Source: Nymphaea colorata
Taxonomy: Eukaryota > Streptophyta > Magnoliopsida > Nymphaeales > Nymphaeaceae
Direction of reading: 5' to 3'
NCBI RefSeq assembly: GCF_008831285.2
Contig: NC_045141.1
Span: 20,208,848 to 20,272,847, forward strand
Length of the DNA stretch: 64,000 nt
Below, one piece after another: positions 36,301 through 48,300 of this stretch (its first letter is position 1; each line of letters opens with the position of its first letter). The notes under the pieces were generated by a model. It ran no database searches and was not told the DNA's origin. It saw nothing but the letters and a program-made list of their open reading frames with translations. The position numbers were made by a program, and so were the translations under genes.

Positions 36301-39300
36301 GATGGTCTGCCAGAGGATGTCACTCATAAACAAGCGATGGCAGAAGAAAAGCAGGACATGAGCACCTTTTGAATGACCCTGCATCCATACATTTGTAGGC
36401 TGAGAGGCAACACATGCCCAGTTATATTATCAGCAAGTTCCTTCCTTTGGTTTTCAGTACCGTGCTCAAAAAACTGCATCATGTTAATATTTGTCAGTGA
36501 AAATTAGAACTAGTTAACTAGAAACTGTGATCTTAAACAAGAAGTTCCAGCACATAACAGGAAATAGATGTATTACTTTCTGAATGACATAATTTCCAAA
36601 AACATCAGTCATCAGAGAACGAGCATGGGCAACAATCTCTTGGAAAACCATGTTTTTCTCCTCAATTGAAGCTGTTTCCAACTTTTGTTGAATGAATCGA
36701 CTCCCATACTGATCCGCACTGCATATTGATGAACTATCAAATCAGACATCTATCCATATTTCAATGAGGATAACATCAAAAGATTAAGTTCCCAAGAAGC
36801 ACCTAAATTCAACCACATGATCTGTAATTTCAGACAGTTCAAAGCTTCTGATCTTATTATTCTTGAACTCCTCCAACAACGAAGATCCGTAACTGCCATC
36901 CATATGTCCACCATTTTCAGAATCCCATGATCCACCCAGCCCATTCTGGCTCCTCATTGAAGAAAGGAAATGTGGATTTCTTTCAACCTGCCTAAAAGGG
37001 CTTCCATGGTTAAAAGAATCAGGTGACAGACCTCCAGTGTATGACATGCCATGAGCAAACGTAGGGCTACCATAATATACGTGATTCAAGTTTCCAGTTT
37101 TTCCTAGTGAAGTTACACCATACTGCGATTTCTGCTGAGCAAGCAATGCCCCAAAGTAAGCTTTCTGAAGTTCAAGTACATATGCATCTGTGTAATTCCT
37201 CTGCAATGACGGATCATTCATACTTGCACCAGCCTGAGCTGCATAACCTTGCAAATACTGCAGATGCACAGGGTCCGCGACAGGCATCTCGTGACCATTC
37301 CCTACTTGGTTCCTGCTGCTACAGTCTTGCATGTTTTTGCTACCTGTGAAAGTTAATTGTGTCATAACAGCTAGCAGTGACAATAAATGCTGTAGAAATA
37401 GAAAGCAGTAACACAGAAACCAGCAGCAGAGAGGAGCAAATAACCTGTGCCAAAGTTATTATTCTTCATCAACAAAGGTAACAACTGATTCATGGAATAA
37501 CCATTCAAATCTATAGCAGAAAAATCATTTGGATCTCTAAAGTAAACATTGGATCTTTCAGAATTTCCAGGAGCACCTAAAGAAGGCAATTTATCAGAAA
37601 CCATCTTAAGAAGATTGAGGTCTACTCCATTCGTCTTGAGCAAATTATTATGCATTGTTCTAGGAAGAGATGACATCCGCAGCATTTCAGTATCAGACTT
37701 GTTCATATGCTGCAGATGCAGAAGATCATTGTAACCGTTTGACAAATCTTGAAGAAAAGTACCACGATCACCAAGCTTCTGTTGTGCTTGGGGCTGTAAA
37801 TTACAGTGCTCATCAGTCACTCTGTTTTTTGCAACACTTAGGGTGGAGAACGCTGCTGCAATATCTGCTGGCTCATCTGCAGATGAGTAAACATTGTTGA
37901 AAGAGTTTGTGCTTGCAAGAGTCTTTCTTTCCACAGAAGCTCTTGCTCGTACTGGAGGAAGACCTGGACTTGGAGCCCTTGCAGCCAAATGTGGATCAGG
38001 GGTGCTGCTTCTTGAAAGAGAGGAACCAACTGCAGATGCAAAGGAAGGCGAGATTGATGCTCCTGTTGTCTGAAGACTCTGAACTCTAGGCACACATCCA
38101 TTATTTGATCCAGAACGCAAAACATCAATGCCATCCAAAAAATTCTGTGAATGGACAACCTGAGTTTCTGAAGCATGATCTGCATTGTCAAAACTATTTC
38201 GACTAGCAGGGCGAGAAATGTGACCAGACAAGGATGGTGATTGGCAAAATTCCTCCTGCAATTTTTATTCAACATTTTTAGTAGGCAAACAAATATTTAG
38301 ACCTCTTAAGCAAAATAGATCATTTGAAACAGAGATACAAAAGAACTACAGATGGATGCACCTAGAAAATACCAATATTAGGTATTCAAAAGCTAGACAA
38401 AACTTTCTTTGTTAAGATATGGAAGAATAAATTTCCCAGATTTCATTAAAATTTTAGAAGAATGGATGAGGATGGTCAATTCAACAAGAAGAAAATACAT
38501 GGCTCACATTGAATGTCCGGACAATGAAATTCAGAACAAGTATACTTGAGACTGCAAGTAAGGATGCCAATCCAAAAAAATAAAATAGAAAGGCCAAACA
38601 GTAGAGACCCTTTCGCTGAGGGTCTATTATAGCCTGACATGGATGGAGGGGCCTGAGCTACAGCTGCTTGGGCATCGAATACAGGTGCCATGCTGCATGA
38701 GACCATGGCCAGAATGACAGGGGGTATGACGCAGGCTACTATGGAACATTAGGGGCCTTCTCTGACCACATGTTTTCCTCTCTGTAAATTATGTCAAAAA
38801 CCCACTTGAATCCTAAAACAATACCAAGAAGTTATTGCCTAGATGAACTACTAAAAGAAGCCAAAAGAGGCAGAAAGGTTAAAGCTCAAGTATGGCGAAT
38901 TGAAATTTATGTTCAAATTGGCTGTCCAAAATTGAGCCATCTAGTGACTGTCCAGACACTTCCACAGGTTTTCTTTCAAATATGACCATTCAGATGTGAT
39001 CAAAATGTCAAAAAATGTTATTGAGAAGAATATACATCATGAATCTTATGGTTCTACTTCTGAACATTCAGGCCACGCCCATATGTTTGATTTATGAAAA
39101 GGTGGCTGTTTAGTGGCCGAAATGGCCAGAATGCTAACAGATGGTTAAACTGTTGGATGGCCAAATCTAAAGCCCTATAGGAAGTCAACAAGCAGATGGT
39201 TAAATTGTTGGATGGCCAAAAATAGAAGCCCTATAGGAAGTCAACAAGTTTTGGAAGACATTAAAGAAAAAATGCATTGAAGTTTGCTGAAATGATCAAA

Positions 39301-41808
39301 GCAGTACCACAACAGCAGTTTCAAGAAGAAGCAAGCATTTTCAAGAAAAGTTTTTATAAACAAAAATAGCATAAAGGAATTCAATATAAGACTCAATATT
39401 GGTAGCCTCAAACGGAGATACAATTAGAGATATATTGATATAGCATGAACCTATCCCACACAATACAAAAGCAGCATTAGAGAAAAGAAGAATATAAAGG
39501 CAATCTAGAAGCATTTATTCCAAGGTTTCCCAGCTGAACATGCAGTAAAACTCATTGCATATTAGTTACCAGTCCAAGCGAAGGAATAATATCTGAAATT
39601 CTTTACAATAAAATATTATGGCAACCTCCAAGGTAAAAAAATACCCCCTAACATCCAGGGAGGAAGAACCCCAAAAAGACTTTAGCAGGAGACATGATCA
39701 GACTAATTGATCTACTCATAACAGACGAAGGAATAAGGGAACGAAAAAAACAAGGCTTTTCTTCTTTTTCCTTCCCTTTTTTTAGGCGGGGTTGGGTGAA
39801 GAGAGGGAGAGAGGAAGGAGGAAGGAGGAGGGAGATAAATTGGGCAGGGAGGTCGAAGGGAAAAAGAGTGAAGAAGGCGAAGGGTGAGAAGGAAAATAAA
39901 GAAGAAGAAAAGCAAGAGGGTAAAAGGTCTCACTTCCCCACCCAACGAACACATGGAAAGACTAAAATTTTAGAATAAAATATAGCAATTTAAGGGCAAA
40001 AATTAAAAAAAAAAAAGGTTGCCTATTCATCTTAAGAATAACTTTTACTCCATGAACCTAAAGAAACTATCAGTTAAAAGAAAGCTTTTTGAAAGAAATA
40101 TTTGACATAGAATAGCAAAAGACAGAAATTAAAGAATCTAGAGAATAATAAATAGTAAAAAGCAAGTGCAATAAGCATGCTCATTCTTTTTTCTTTTTTT
40201 TCTTTTTTTTGGAGCAAGCATATAGAGTCAGATCTTGACATGTCCAACACCCATCTCCATTTTCAAGTACCTCTATCCATCTCCCATCTCCATCCTGATT
40301 TCTCATGGATCATGGAACGTGCATTCTTTAAACTTGTTTTAACCCTCCAAGTTTATCACTGCGACCATGTGGCAGTGATGATTGATGCCTTACGGTGCTT
40401 ACTAAATATCGATCACGTAAAAGCCAGTCCCACAAAGGCATTGAGAGATTTTATTTTTGTTGTTCCTGATTCAGAATTTTCATAAAGCAAGAGGTAAAAG
40501 GTAAACAACACACAGAACTATTTATAATATGTTAATAACCATGCAACCAACTCCACTACCATAGCCAACGAACTCTGCCACCAAGAATACAAGTCTACAG
40601 CAGCTTAAACTACACAAAAAAGGAAGGTAGCAATATGCATTTTGATTTGAATAAGCCTTTTATATTGAGATATAAACATCGGAACTCCCTCCTGTTGTGG
40701 ACAGTACGTTGTCAATGTCATCCTAAGTCATGTAGACACTAGAGTCCTATTTGAGAAATAGACCAATGCTCTGGATGTTCAACAATCTGGTCAGCAGCAG
40801 GCTTCCGAATGTGAAACTTATGATACCGGTCACAAGCTCTTCAGCAAAAAGCAACTTCCAGATATCCGTAAGAAGTGGTAATAGCATCCAAATTTCAAAG
40901 CTTTGGGCTGCCGTAAACCAACAGAACTGGAAAGGAGAAACTATAAATGAAAGTAAGAGATTAGTGATCATATGTCTGCTAACGTTCCATGAGGTTGTAA
41001 CAGGAAAACGTGATGAAAAATTAAAACGGAATTTCACACGGAAAAAGAAAAAAGAAAAAAATTGGTTGTAAATCGTAAGTAAAACCAGAAATTGCACCGT
41101 CTGCTCCAGATGCAAGGGATAACATTCAAGAGCAACATCAATTGGTCAATCGAGCCTAGACGGAAAAGAGGTGAAAAGAAAAAAAAAATTATTGTAACCA
41201 CGAATTGTGCTCTAGGTAAACATCACCTGAACGATATCAGCAAGGCTTCTCCTCCTCTCCCCCATCCCCAGACCCGACAACCCAATCAGACCATCCTCTC
41301 CTCGCTCAAGCCACTCAGCCGAAGCCTGCCGCGGCATACTGTTGTGCGCAAGCTTACTGCTTTCGTTCCCCGGGCGTGCCCCCGCTCCAGCGTGCAAAGA
41401 AAGCAACGGCTTGCTCCCTCCATCACCCACAGTCCCTACATTCTTCCTATCCCCAATCCGGCCGATAGACGAGCTCCCTGCCTGCAACCGTTGCGTCACT
41501 CGCCAATCCTCCTTCGACAAGCTCGGATGAGGAAGCCTCGGATTCACGTTTCCCTTCGAATAATAGTACGATAGGTACGCCGGATCCTTCCGTAACTGGT
41601 CGTCGACAGAATTGGGGCCATTAACGAGGCCATCGATTGCTAAGAACGAGCCTTCCACCGTCGGCGGCGCGCTACCGCTCCGGTACGGGAGTAACTCCCT
41701 CTCCCGGCCTCGATCGCCTATCTCGCGGTGGTTACGGAGGATGAAATCGATCTCCTTCCCCAACTCATCCTCCAGATTCTTCGGCATGATTCCCATATCC
41801 GTCGCCAT
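27344..41808 (-). CDS. Pumilio (PUF) RNA-binding translational regulator
   Basis: Ten exons in transcript order: 41808-41227, 38255-37445, 37343-36803, 36718-36577, 36473-36366, 30069-29857, 29781-29671, 28251-28057, 27637-27463 and 27381-27344. They encode 971 residues, close to the Arabidopsis APUM1-6 group. PUF proteins bind 3' UTRs in the cytoplasm and repress or destabilise mRNAs. The N-terminal 620 residues are low-complexity, with the plant Pumilio landmarks SLADIVQEEF and [10 protein letters not shown]. The Puf domain runs from about residue 625 to 960 and has all eight repeats. The recognition triplets are SR-Q, NY-Q, CR-Q, NH-Q, CR-Q, NY-Q, SN-E and NY-Q. The tail is [15 protein letters not shown]. 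Intron 5 is 6.3 kb because of a copia insertion in the opposite orientation. The upstream sequence suggests leader introns, for example 41919-41820. Confidence 0.95.
30269..30394. repeat. 72-bp tandem duplication interrupted by the copia insertion
   Basis: Copy 1 is 30269-30340. Copy 2 starts at 30341, runs to 30394, and resumes after the retroelement at 35369-35391. The shared sequence includes CAAAATAAAACGACAGACAA and GGTATGGAAGAGTGAGATAC. The two copies look identical over the aligned parts. Confidence 0.9.
30395..30656 (+). repeat. 5' LTR of the copia element
   Basis: 262 bp, TGTTGAG...TCAACA. Aligned by eye with the 3' LTR it shows about eight substitutions and lacks a 17-bp CT-rich duplication found there. 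Confidence 0.95.
30657..30668 (+). other. Primer-binding site (tRNA-Met initiator)
   Basis: TGGTATCAGAGC follows the 5' LTR directly. It is the classic copia primer site. Confidence 0.93.
31272..35083 (+). pseudogene. Decayed copia gag-pol
   Basis: A gag start (ATG at 31272) is followed by a gag fragment in changing frames up to about 31770. The gag fragment then joins directly to the segment just before the integrase ([19 protein letters not shown]), so the nucleocapsid zinc knuckle and the protease active-site region are missing. The integrase zinc-binding part ([17 protein letters not shown]) and first catalytic Asp (VHVDVW) are present. After the MITE, the second catalytic position reads HTNNALEF, with Asn in place of Asp. 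The reverse transcriptase spans about 33600-34560 with YVDD intact but with frame breaks and an in-frame TAG near 34210. RNase H ([16 protein letters not shown]) ends at 35083. Confidence 0.9.
32404..32680. mobile_element. hAT-like MITE nested in the copia integrase
   Basis: A 277-bp insertion has GC-rich terminal inverted repeats (TAAGGTTGGGCGTCGGGCCGG against TAAGGGTGGGCATCGGGCCGG) around an AT-rich core. It is flanked by the perfect 8-bp duplication GTGTTAAG (32396-32403 and 32681-32688). An 8-bp duplication and this size fit a non-autonomous hAT element. Removing it rejoins the integrase frame. Confidence 0.9.
35091..35368 (+). repeat. 3' LTR of the copia element
   Basis: 278 bp, TGATGAG...TCAACA. 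It carries a 17-bp duplication of the TCGTTTCTTCTCTC type relative to the 5' LTR. Confidence 0.95.
39138..39248. repeat. 55-bp tandem duplication in Pumilio intron 1
   Basis: Copies at 39138-39192 and 39193-39248 share CAGATGGTTAAA, TGTTGGATGGCCAAA and GCCCTATAGGAAGTCAACAA. Confidence 0.9.
39788..39925. repeat. GA-rich purine tract in Pumilio intron 1
   Basis: About 140 bp of nearly pure purines on the plus strand, which is pyrimidine on the transcribed strand. It produces a meaningless Lys/Glu/Gly frame. Confidence 0.75.
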
Positions 41809-43470
41809 TTTCCCGAATACTACAACAGATCCATCCGTGCCAACGTCAAACACAAGGAACCGAAAAAATTAAGCAAAGAAAACAAAAGGCGATATTTTTT
41901 GGCAAAATTCAGCGCCTACCTTCAGCAACATAACCGATGCACGTCGAATGGAGTCAGTGCCCTACGTCCGTTCTGTAAAAAAGCAATCTTTCCATCATAA
42001 AGCCCATATATTCAAAACTTTTGTTGCAGAATCTTCACCTCTCCCTCTCTCGGAATCACGAGGAAGTTAAAACAAACTAGAGATGCTCTGAGTAAGGAGA
42101 AGAAGAAAGGGTCCAGAAAACAGTGATCCGCAGATCCGGCTAGGGTTCTGGCGATCACCCGGGAGAGGGCGAGAGAGAGAGAGAGAGAAGGAGGGAGGAG
42201 GTAACGGCAAAGACGAGGAATAAAAAATAATACAATAATAATATGGTGGCACCCATCATGGATAAGGAGCGGTCTGTACCGGATCCGTACTGAGTAGTCG
42301 GGATCCGAGTTATGGATCTGAAACTTGACTGGACTGGGTTCCAAATCCGAATGAATTAAACAAATAAACAACTGTTGAACCTGGGTCCGAACATCGTGGC
42401 CCGAAGTGCCACAAAGATCTGGTTCAGGTTCAGGGTAACGGCATGAGAAAGAGAACGGCAGATGAAGAAGACGTGCTATTCATGTGGATCGATGAGGACC
42501 AAATCAAACTTCGCTTCACATCCGAAATTCCAGTTGGGACTTGGACTTTATTAAGTAAATCGTGATAACCAAAGTGGTTCTCATCAGAATATAATATCTA
42601 GTTACATATAGAGCAACTATAAGTATCAAATCATACAAAATTTATGTATCCAATATCAATATCGTATCGGTTTGCTCACTAGGATATGAATTATCGGTCG
42701 ATATACACCAGCCTATACCGACTTACTTTCTTGTTTTAATTTATTAAAAATTAGTTTTAAACATTTAGATTGATTTTAAAAGGTAACCACAATATAGAAC
42801 TGTATTATATCACTACGGGGCCGATAAATATATGAACATCTAATTTTAGTCACAGTCAGTAAAGCCAACAAATTTGAGTTATATTTAAGTAAGATCTTGG
42901 GAGGGGAACAAAGTGTGTTTTGTGGAGAACCACGGGAGAGTGTTTGAGAAATAACAATGTCAGAGGTATTATGGAAAAGCCTCCGGTTTCCTCAACGAGT
43001 GCAGCATCACAAAGTTCAATACCCATGGCTGCAGCTCCATTAGAAGAAGGTGAACCTGAACCATAAGCTTCCAAACGAAGTTGGTTCACATAGAGCAGGA
43101 TATTGTTCTACTTGTACAGCACATGATTTGTTATACTCGTTGTACAGCACATGATTTGTCATCTTCTTACTCCTGATTTTGATCAAGGGAGTAAATTGTT
43201 CCTTTCACCAAGTAATTTCTTGCAACGTTGGTGCACCGGAATACTTGAGGCAGTCATCTCTCTCTATGGGGAAAAGCTTCATTTACATATTTGATCATGG
43301 GGATGAGCTTTCAGTCGTCTTTATCAGTCAATGACTCAGAGAAGGGTGATCTTTCGTATGCTACGTTCGTACGATGGTTGGAGTAAAAATTTTCTATCTA
43401 AGGACATTAATCCTTTAACTTGTATCTTTTACGGGCATGACCTATGTGGCTGACCAAAATGTCCAAGACA

Positions 43471-43501
<31 letters not shown>

Positions 43502-44841
43502 ATATATTCACTGAACCATAATTCTAAGGTTCTGATGTTATCTGTGGCATGAAACGCGGGCCTCCATCTTTTTTATGAGGAGCTCCCATTTGATATCCTT
43601 TCTCAGTTTACTTTTTTTTTTTTTTTTTGTGATAATGGAATGGAAGAGGGAAGGAGGAAGACCACTGAGCTGCGCCGGCCGATGGCCTGGGTGCCACCGT
43701 CGGCCGGCAGGAAGGGGAGAATTCCCACCCCATTCCTCTATAACGTTTGGAGGAATGAGGAGGGGCATCTCCCCCTCCCGCCGACCAACGCCGACAGCAG
43801 CGCCCAGGCCGTTGGCCGGTGGAAGGGGGAGAAACCCTCCTTCTTTCCTTCCTATAGTTTAGAGGAAAGGGGAGGGGCACCTCTCCCTCTCGCCGGCAGA
43901 CGGCGGCACCCAGGCTATTGGTCGACTCGACGAAAGGGGGAAACCCTTCCCAATGTCCTCCCTAACAAGGGGGAGGAGTTTCTCTTTCTTCTGCCGGTCG
44001 ACAATGACAACGATGCCGCTGCCCAACGGTCACATACCGTTAGGCGGTACCAGCCGCTGTCGGCCGGCGGGAGGGGGAGAAACTCCTGCCCCTTCCTCCG
44101 TCATGTTAGTGTGTAAAAGGAAAGGTTTCTCCCCCTTTCACAGATCGACAGCAGCCTCGACCGATGGCCTAGGCGCCGCTGTAGGCCAGCAGAGCTTCTC
44201 CCCTCCTCCTTCCCTCTGCCACCTTGAGGACTATTAAAAAATAATAACAAAATAAAAAGTAGAAAAAAAAAAAGAAAGCCGTTTGATATCTATAGATGAC
44301 ATCAGAACTTCGAGGAATGTATGTATATATATGAATTTGACTATTTAAAGTTTATCCAGTCATCTAACTACCATAGTCTATAAGTGGATAGTTGAAATAA
44401 AAATATGAAAAAATAAGTGAACTGATGTTAAACAATGAAAATGCCTGTCACTTTTTTTTTTTTACTTGTTCATTAAATAACGCTGGTTATATGGTTAGAT
44501 AACTCTACAAAGCTAAAGTTGCCAATTGATTTTTATATACAAGGAAATTTGATAAAAGCCAAACAAATTGAGTAAGAGACAAAAACCAGTTGCAATGTAA
44601 CTATATAGATATGATTTTAAGAGCAATTGGGTGAGAAACATGTATTAAGTTACTCGTTTTCTTGCTTAAATAATATTTTTTTATAATAAAAAATGAATTA
44701 CTCTTATAACATCAAAATTTTGATAGTAAAAAAATTAAATTAGTATTTATAAACACATTAAAAAGTTCATATTTTGTTTAAAACATTTTTTAGTATGAAT
44801 ATAAGAGGCCAGGTTTTAATTCCTTACTTAAGTGTTATAGT

Positions 44842-44876
<35 letters not shown>

Positions 44877-45303
44877 GCGCATGTGTGGGTAATATATATA
44901 TGAATATATATATGAATATATATACGCGCACCTGTGTGGGCAATAGCCTCCACACGTCCACATATGCCTCCGCCTCAGGGTTCAACATATGGTCCACTCC
45001 AGCTTCCTACGTACGTGAATGGCAGAATGGGACATTACATTACCTTGCCTCACGGGATTAAGTATTGTCACAAAACATTCGGGTTATGGTCCGGGTTCGA
45101 TTTACCTCACGGGGCTCCGGCTGAACCCAATTCTTCGCGACGTCGGAAGACTCGATCAATTCGGTTCTCTCTCTCTCTCTCTCACTTAACTTTTTGGATA
45201 TTTACGTTGAAATCGTTTTAGCGATTGACAGATCTTGATCTGGGCAGAGCAGCAGAGTACAGGTTTTGGCGCGAGGATTCAAGAGTTTTGGAGGGACAAA
45301 ACA
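41809..45303. other. Intergenic spacer between divergent Pumilio and GET4 genes
   Basis: The first 450 bp probably hold the Pumilio leader. Candidate splice sites for a short leader intron are at 41919 and 41820, and a CT-rich tract lies at about 42170-42190. Then follow AT-rich DNA, TA microsatellites at 43471-43497 and 44844-44873, the inverted-repeat element at 43529-44308, and the GET4 promoter region with a CT run at 45165-45182. No gene is supported. Confidence 0.6.
43529..44308. mobile_element. Putative terminal-inverted-repeat element with GC-rich repeated core
   Basis: The ends are inverted: GTTCTGATGTTATCTGT on the left matches GTTCTGATGTCATCTAT on the complement of the right end. 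Further inward both sides have GATATC and a long T (left) or A (right) tract. The core is GC-rich and made of about four degenerate units of roughly 110-140 bp, each with a GGAGGGGCA(T/C)CTCCCCCTC-like block and a GCCGGC-type block. No clean target duplication was seen (TTCTAAG against TTCGAGG), so the element type is unknown. Confidence 0.5.
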
Positions 45304-48300
45304 ATGAGGAAGGCTGCTGGAGCCAACACCGCCAAGGTACATATTTCCTTCTCCTTACCTCTTCCTGCTCGATCGCCCTCTTCTCCACCATTGTTGATTC
45401 GGTTTGCTGTTTCCGGTTCATTTTCTGTCATTGTTTCTTCGCTGACCCAGAAACGGTGTCTTGTGTACGTTCGTCTCGTCGAGGGTGTGATCGACTTTTT
45501 TCAGCCACCAGTCTTTTTCTGTGCGCCATCTGTTCACCATTCTCTAATTACCAGTGGACGTAAAATTGGTGTCTGGAATTAGGGGTTGTTCGTATGTTTG
45601 TGTTTTTTGCACACGAGTTCCAGTCATTATTTTGTCCAACAATCTTGAAATCGTTAAACCGTAAATAACTATTTTGGCGTTGCACCATGTGTTTTGTCAT
45701 TTAGATTCCTCGTCCCCCCTCCCCTCCCTCCCGGGTTTGACAAAAGATCCAAAAGTTACTAATCGAGTGCTATTTTCTGAAGCGTTTGTAACGATCTAAA
45801 AGTTTTTTATGGCCTTATATTTTACAAGTTATTCCTACCAAGACCCAGGTAATGGAGTGCTTATGGGTTTGGTTATGCCATATTTCACATGATCATAAGC
45901 AGTATGCGACTGCTTGGGACTGCCAACTTGGCGCAGAGAATGCAGTCGATTGATCTTCATCGACAGGGGCATCCTTTTTACGGTATATATTACACCAATA
46001 TTTGGTGCCAGGGCTGGTTTTAAGATTATGGAGTCAAATAAAAATCATTGAAGTAATTGGACTCCTTGTAGACATCAACGAAAGAAAAAGCACCTCAAAA
46101 ATAAATAAAAAGATAATCATGTGTTCCTGTGATGGGGAAAATCAACTTGCTGCAACCCTGATGTCTTAAAGAGTACCATTCGGGCAAAAAGGCCTCTAAG
46201 GATTATGTTATCCATGTCTTGCGAGGAGGCACCTCACCTATGTAGTCCATTTACTTTTGCCAGGAACTCTTTACGAAGAGACCGTATTATTAATGGCCAA
46301 ATGTATTTGTTACGTTGTATATAAAAGCTATTTGCGATGCTGTGTTTGGGCGTAGAAATGTTGTCCTTTTATACAGCAGAGGAAGTCACTAATGTGAATA
46401 AGAATGTTACCATGTTATCAGTTGAACTTTCACAGAAAGTTTCACAAACTTCGTGGAACATGAAACAAAATGTTAAGAGAGTGAACATGAACTAAAATAA
46501 GTTCTTTAATGATCACAAAGATTCTTTAAAATGACCCTTTTCTGGTTTTTTTTCACCGTTGTTAACATGCAGACACTTGAGAAGCTAGAGAAAAGTGTGC
46601 AAGCTGGGAAGTATTATGAAGCACAACAGATGTACAAGTCTATACATACGAGGTACTTTACATATTATTCTTCAATGAAACTGTCATCCTTTTCCAGTAT
46701 CTTGTGGTTTGTTTTATTTCAGCAATTTTATGGTTCCACGAGAATAATTTCAAAGGATCTTAGCTTCGATGTCTCTGTTAATGGAAACATGGTGCTCATA
46801 TTAATAATAGGTCTTTCTGATGTTGATAGCATGCAAAAAATAATGTCAAACTATAGACATCTTGGAGATTTAATTGAGCTTTCATGAACTATGAAGAGTG
46901 AGAAATGCCTGGAATTGAGAGTTGCTGATGAAATTTTCCATAATTTGCAATATTGGGCTTCAAATATGAGTTGAAATTTTATTTGCTTTATTTTACATAT
47001 CTTTATTTGCTGTATTTTACAAATTGACCTTTGAAGATATCCAAATTGAACCAATGTTAAAAAAATTCGAAGCCTCAACCTTGAAATGAGACACAAAAGC
47101 CGTACAAATTGAATGGCATAACTCCTTATCCAAATTCCAGTCTGTAATTTGTAGCAGCAATACATGAAAGTTCACTTTGTTTTTCCCTTATTTCCTGAGT
47201 CCAATTAAACCGGCTAGTTGATGAGGAAACATTCTGGTATAGTTATGTGCAATCCAAACTGCATTAAGGTAACACAATGTGACTGTGTCGAGTCCATCTA
47301 TGGAATAGATATGGAGCTTTACAGGATGCAGATGTAGAAATATGGTGCTTATTAGCATTAAAATTTGTGGTTCTTGAAATCTTCATCTGTTTCTCTCCTG
47401 TTGATTGAAGTCAGAGTCCACATGTCTTTAACCATCTAAATCCAACTGTTTCGTTATCAACCCCATGGTGTGTTCCCTGAAAGAGTAATATCAAATCTCA
47501 TACTGTTTTGCGTGGCATTATTGTGGAGGTGGACCTTGGTCTGCAAGTTTGAAAAGGCTTGGGTCTAGATTCTAGAAACACAAAGGGATATGCTCAGAGT
47601 GTGGGCGTGGATCCTAATCAAAGGATCCTGGACAATAATTCCATAAATTTTAGGCATAGGAGCATAAAGCACAAGCACATAAATACATATTGAAGTCAAG
47701 CCATCTTTGTAGTAAAACTTCAAAAGGTTTGAATTTGATTGTGCTTACATGGCCTGCATACTTTCTGTAGAATTTTCATTTTACTTTTTTGTCCTCAACA
47801 CTTCTTTTGCACTGGTGTATCTTCATGAATGTGTCTTTAGTGGAATTACACGAAATTTCTTGACTTAATTTCTTTGTTAAGTGTTTAGCTGTTGAATTGA
47901 ACAGATATATTACAGCTCAAAAATATGGGGAAGCGTTAGATATCCTCCAGTCTGGTGCTTCAGTCCAACTGAAACACAACCAGGTTATATTTTTATTAAT
48001 TCAGACATTTTGTACCAGCATGAACACCTAACTGGACAATACATTGTTATGCATTTCTTAATTTCTGAAGCAATGTTATAGTGTGCCTGCAGTTTTTCAT
48101 AATCAACATCTTAAAGCTTCATGGTAGAGCAATCAATGAGAACAACTGGGATTTCTCATTTTGAAAGTGAGGCCATGAATGATGTTCAAATTCTAATTCT
48201 TGGGGGGGATCATTCAGGCCAATTGCTGATTGACATTATATATGAATACATTAAATTGGTCTTTAAAGAGTTCATAGTAGAAAGAGGCATGCAAGTCTTT

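Noticed and set aside
37838-38275. 145-residue minus-strand frame over Pumilio exon 2
   Set aside because: It is an alternative frame of an exon whose own frame joins exon 1 and exon 3 in phase.
43575-44237. Plus-strand frames of 95 to 158 residues
   Set aside because: They follow the degenerate GC-rich repeat units, and different frames are equally open.
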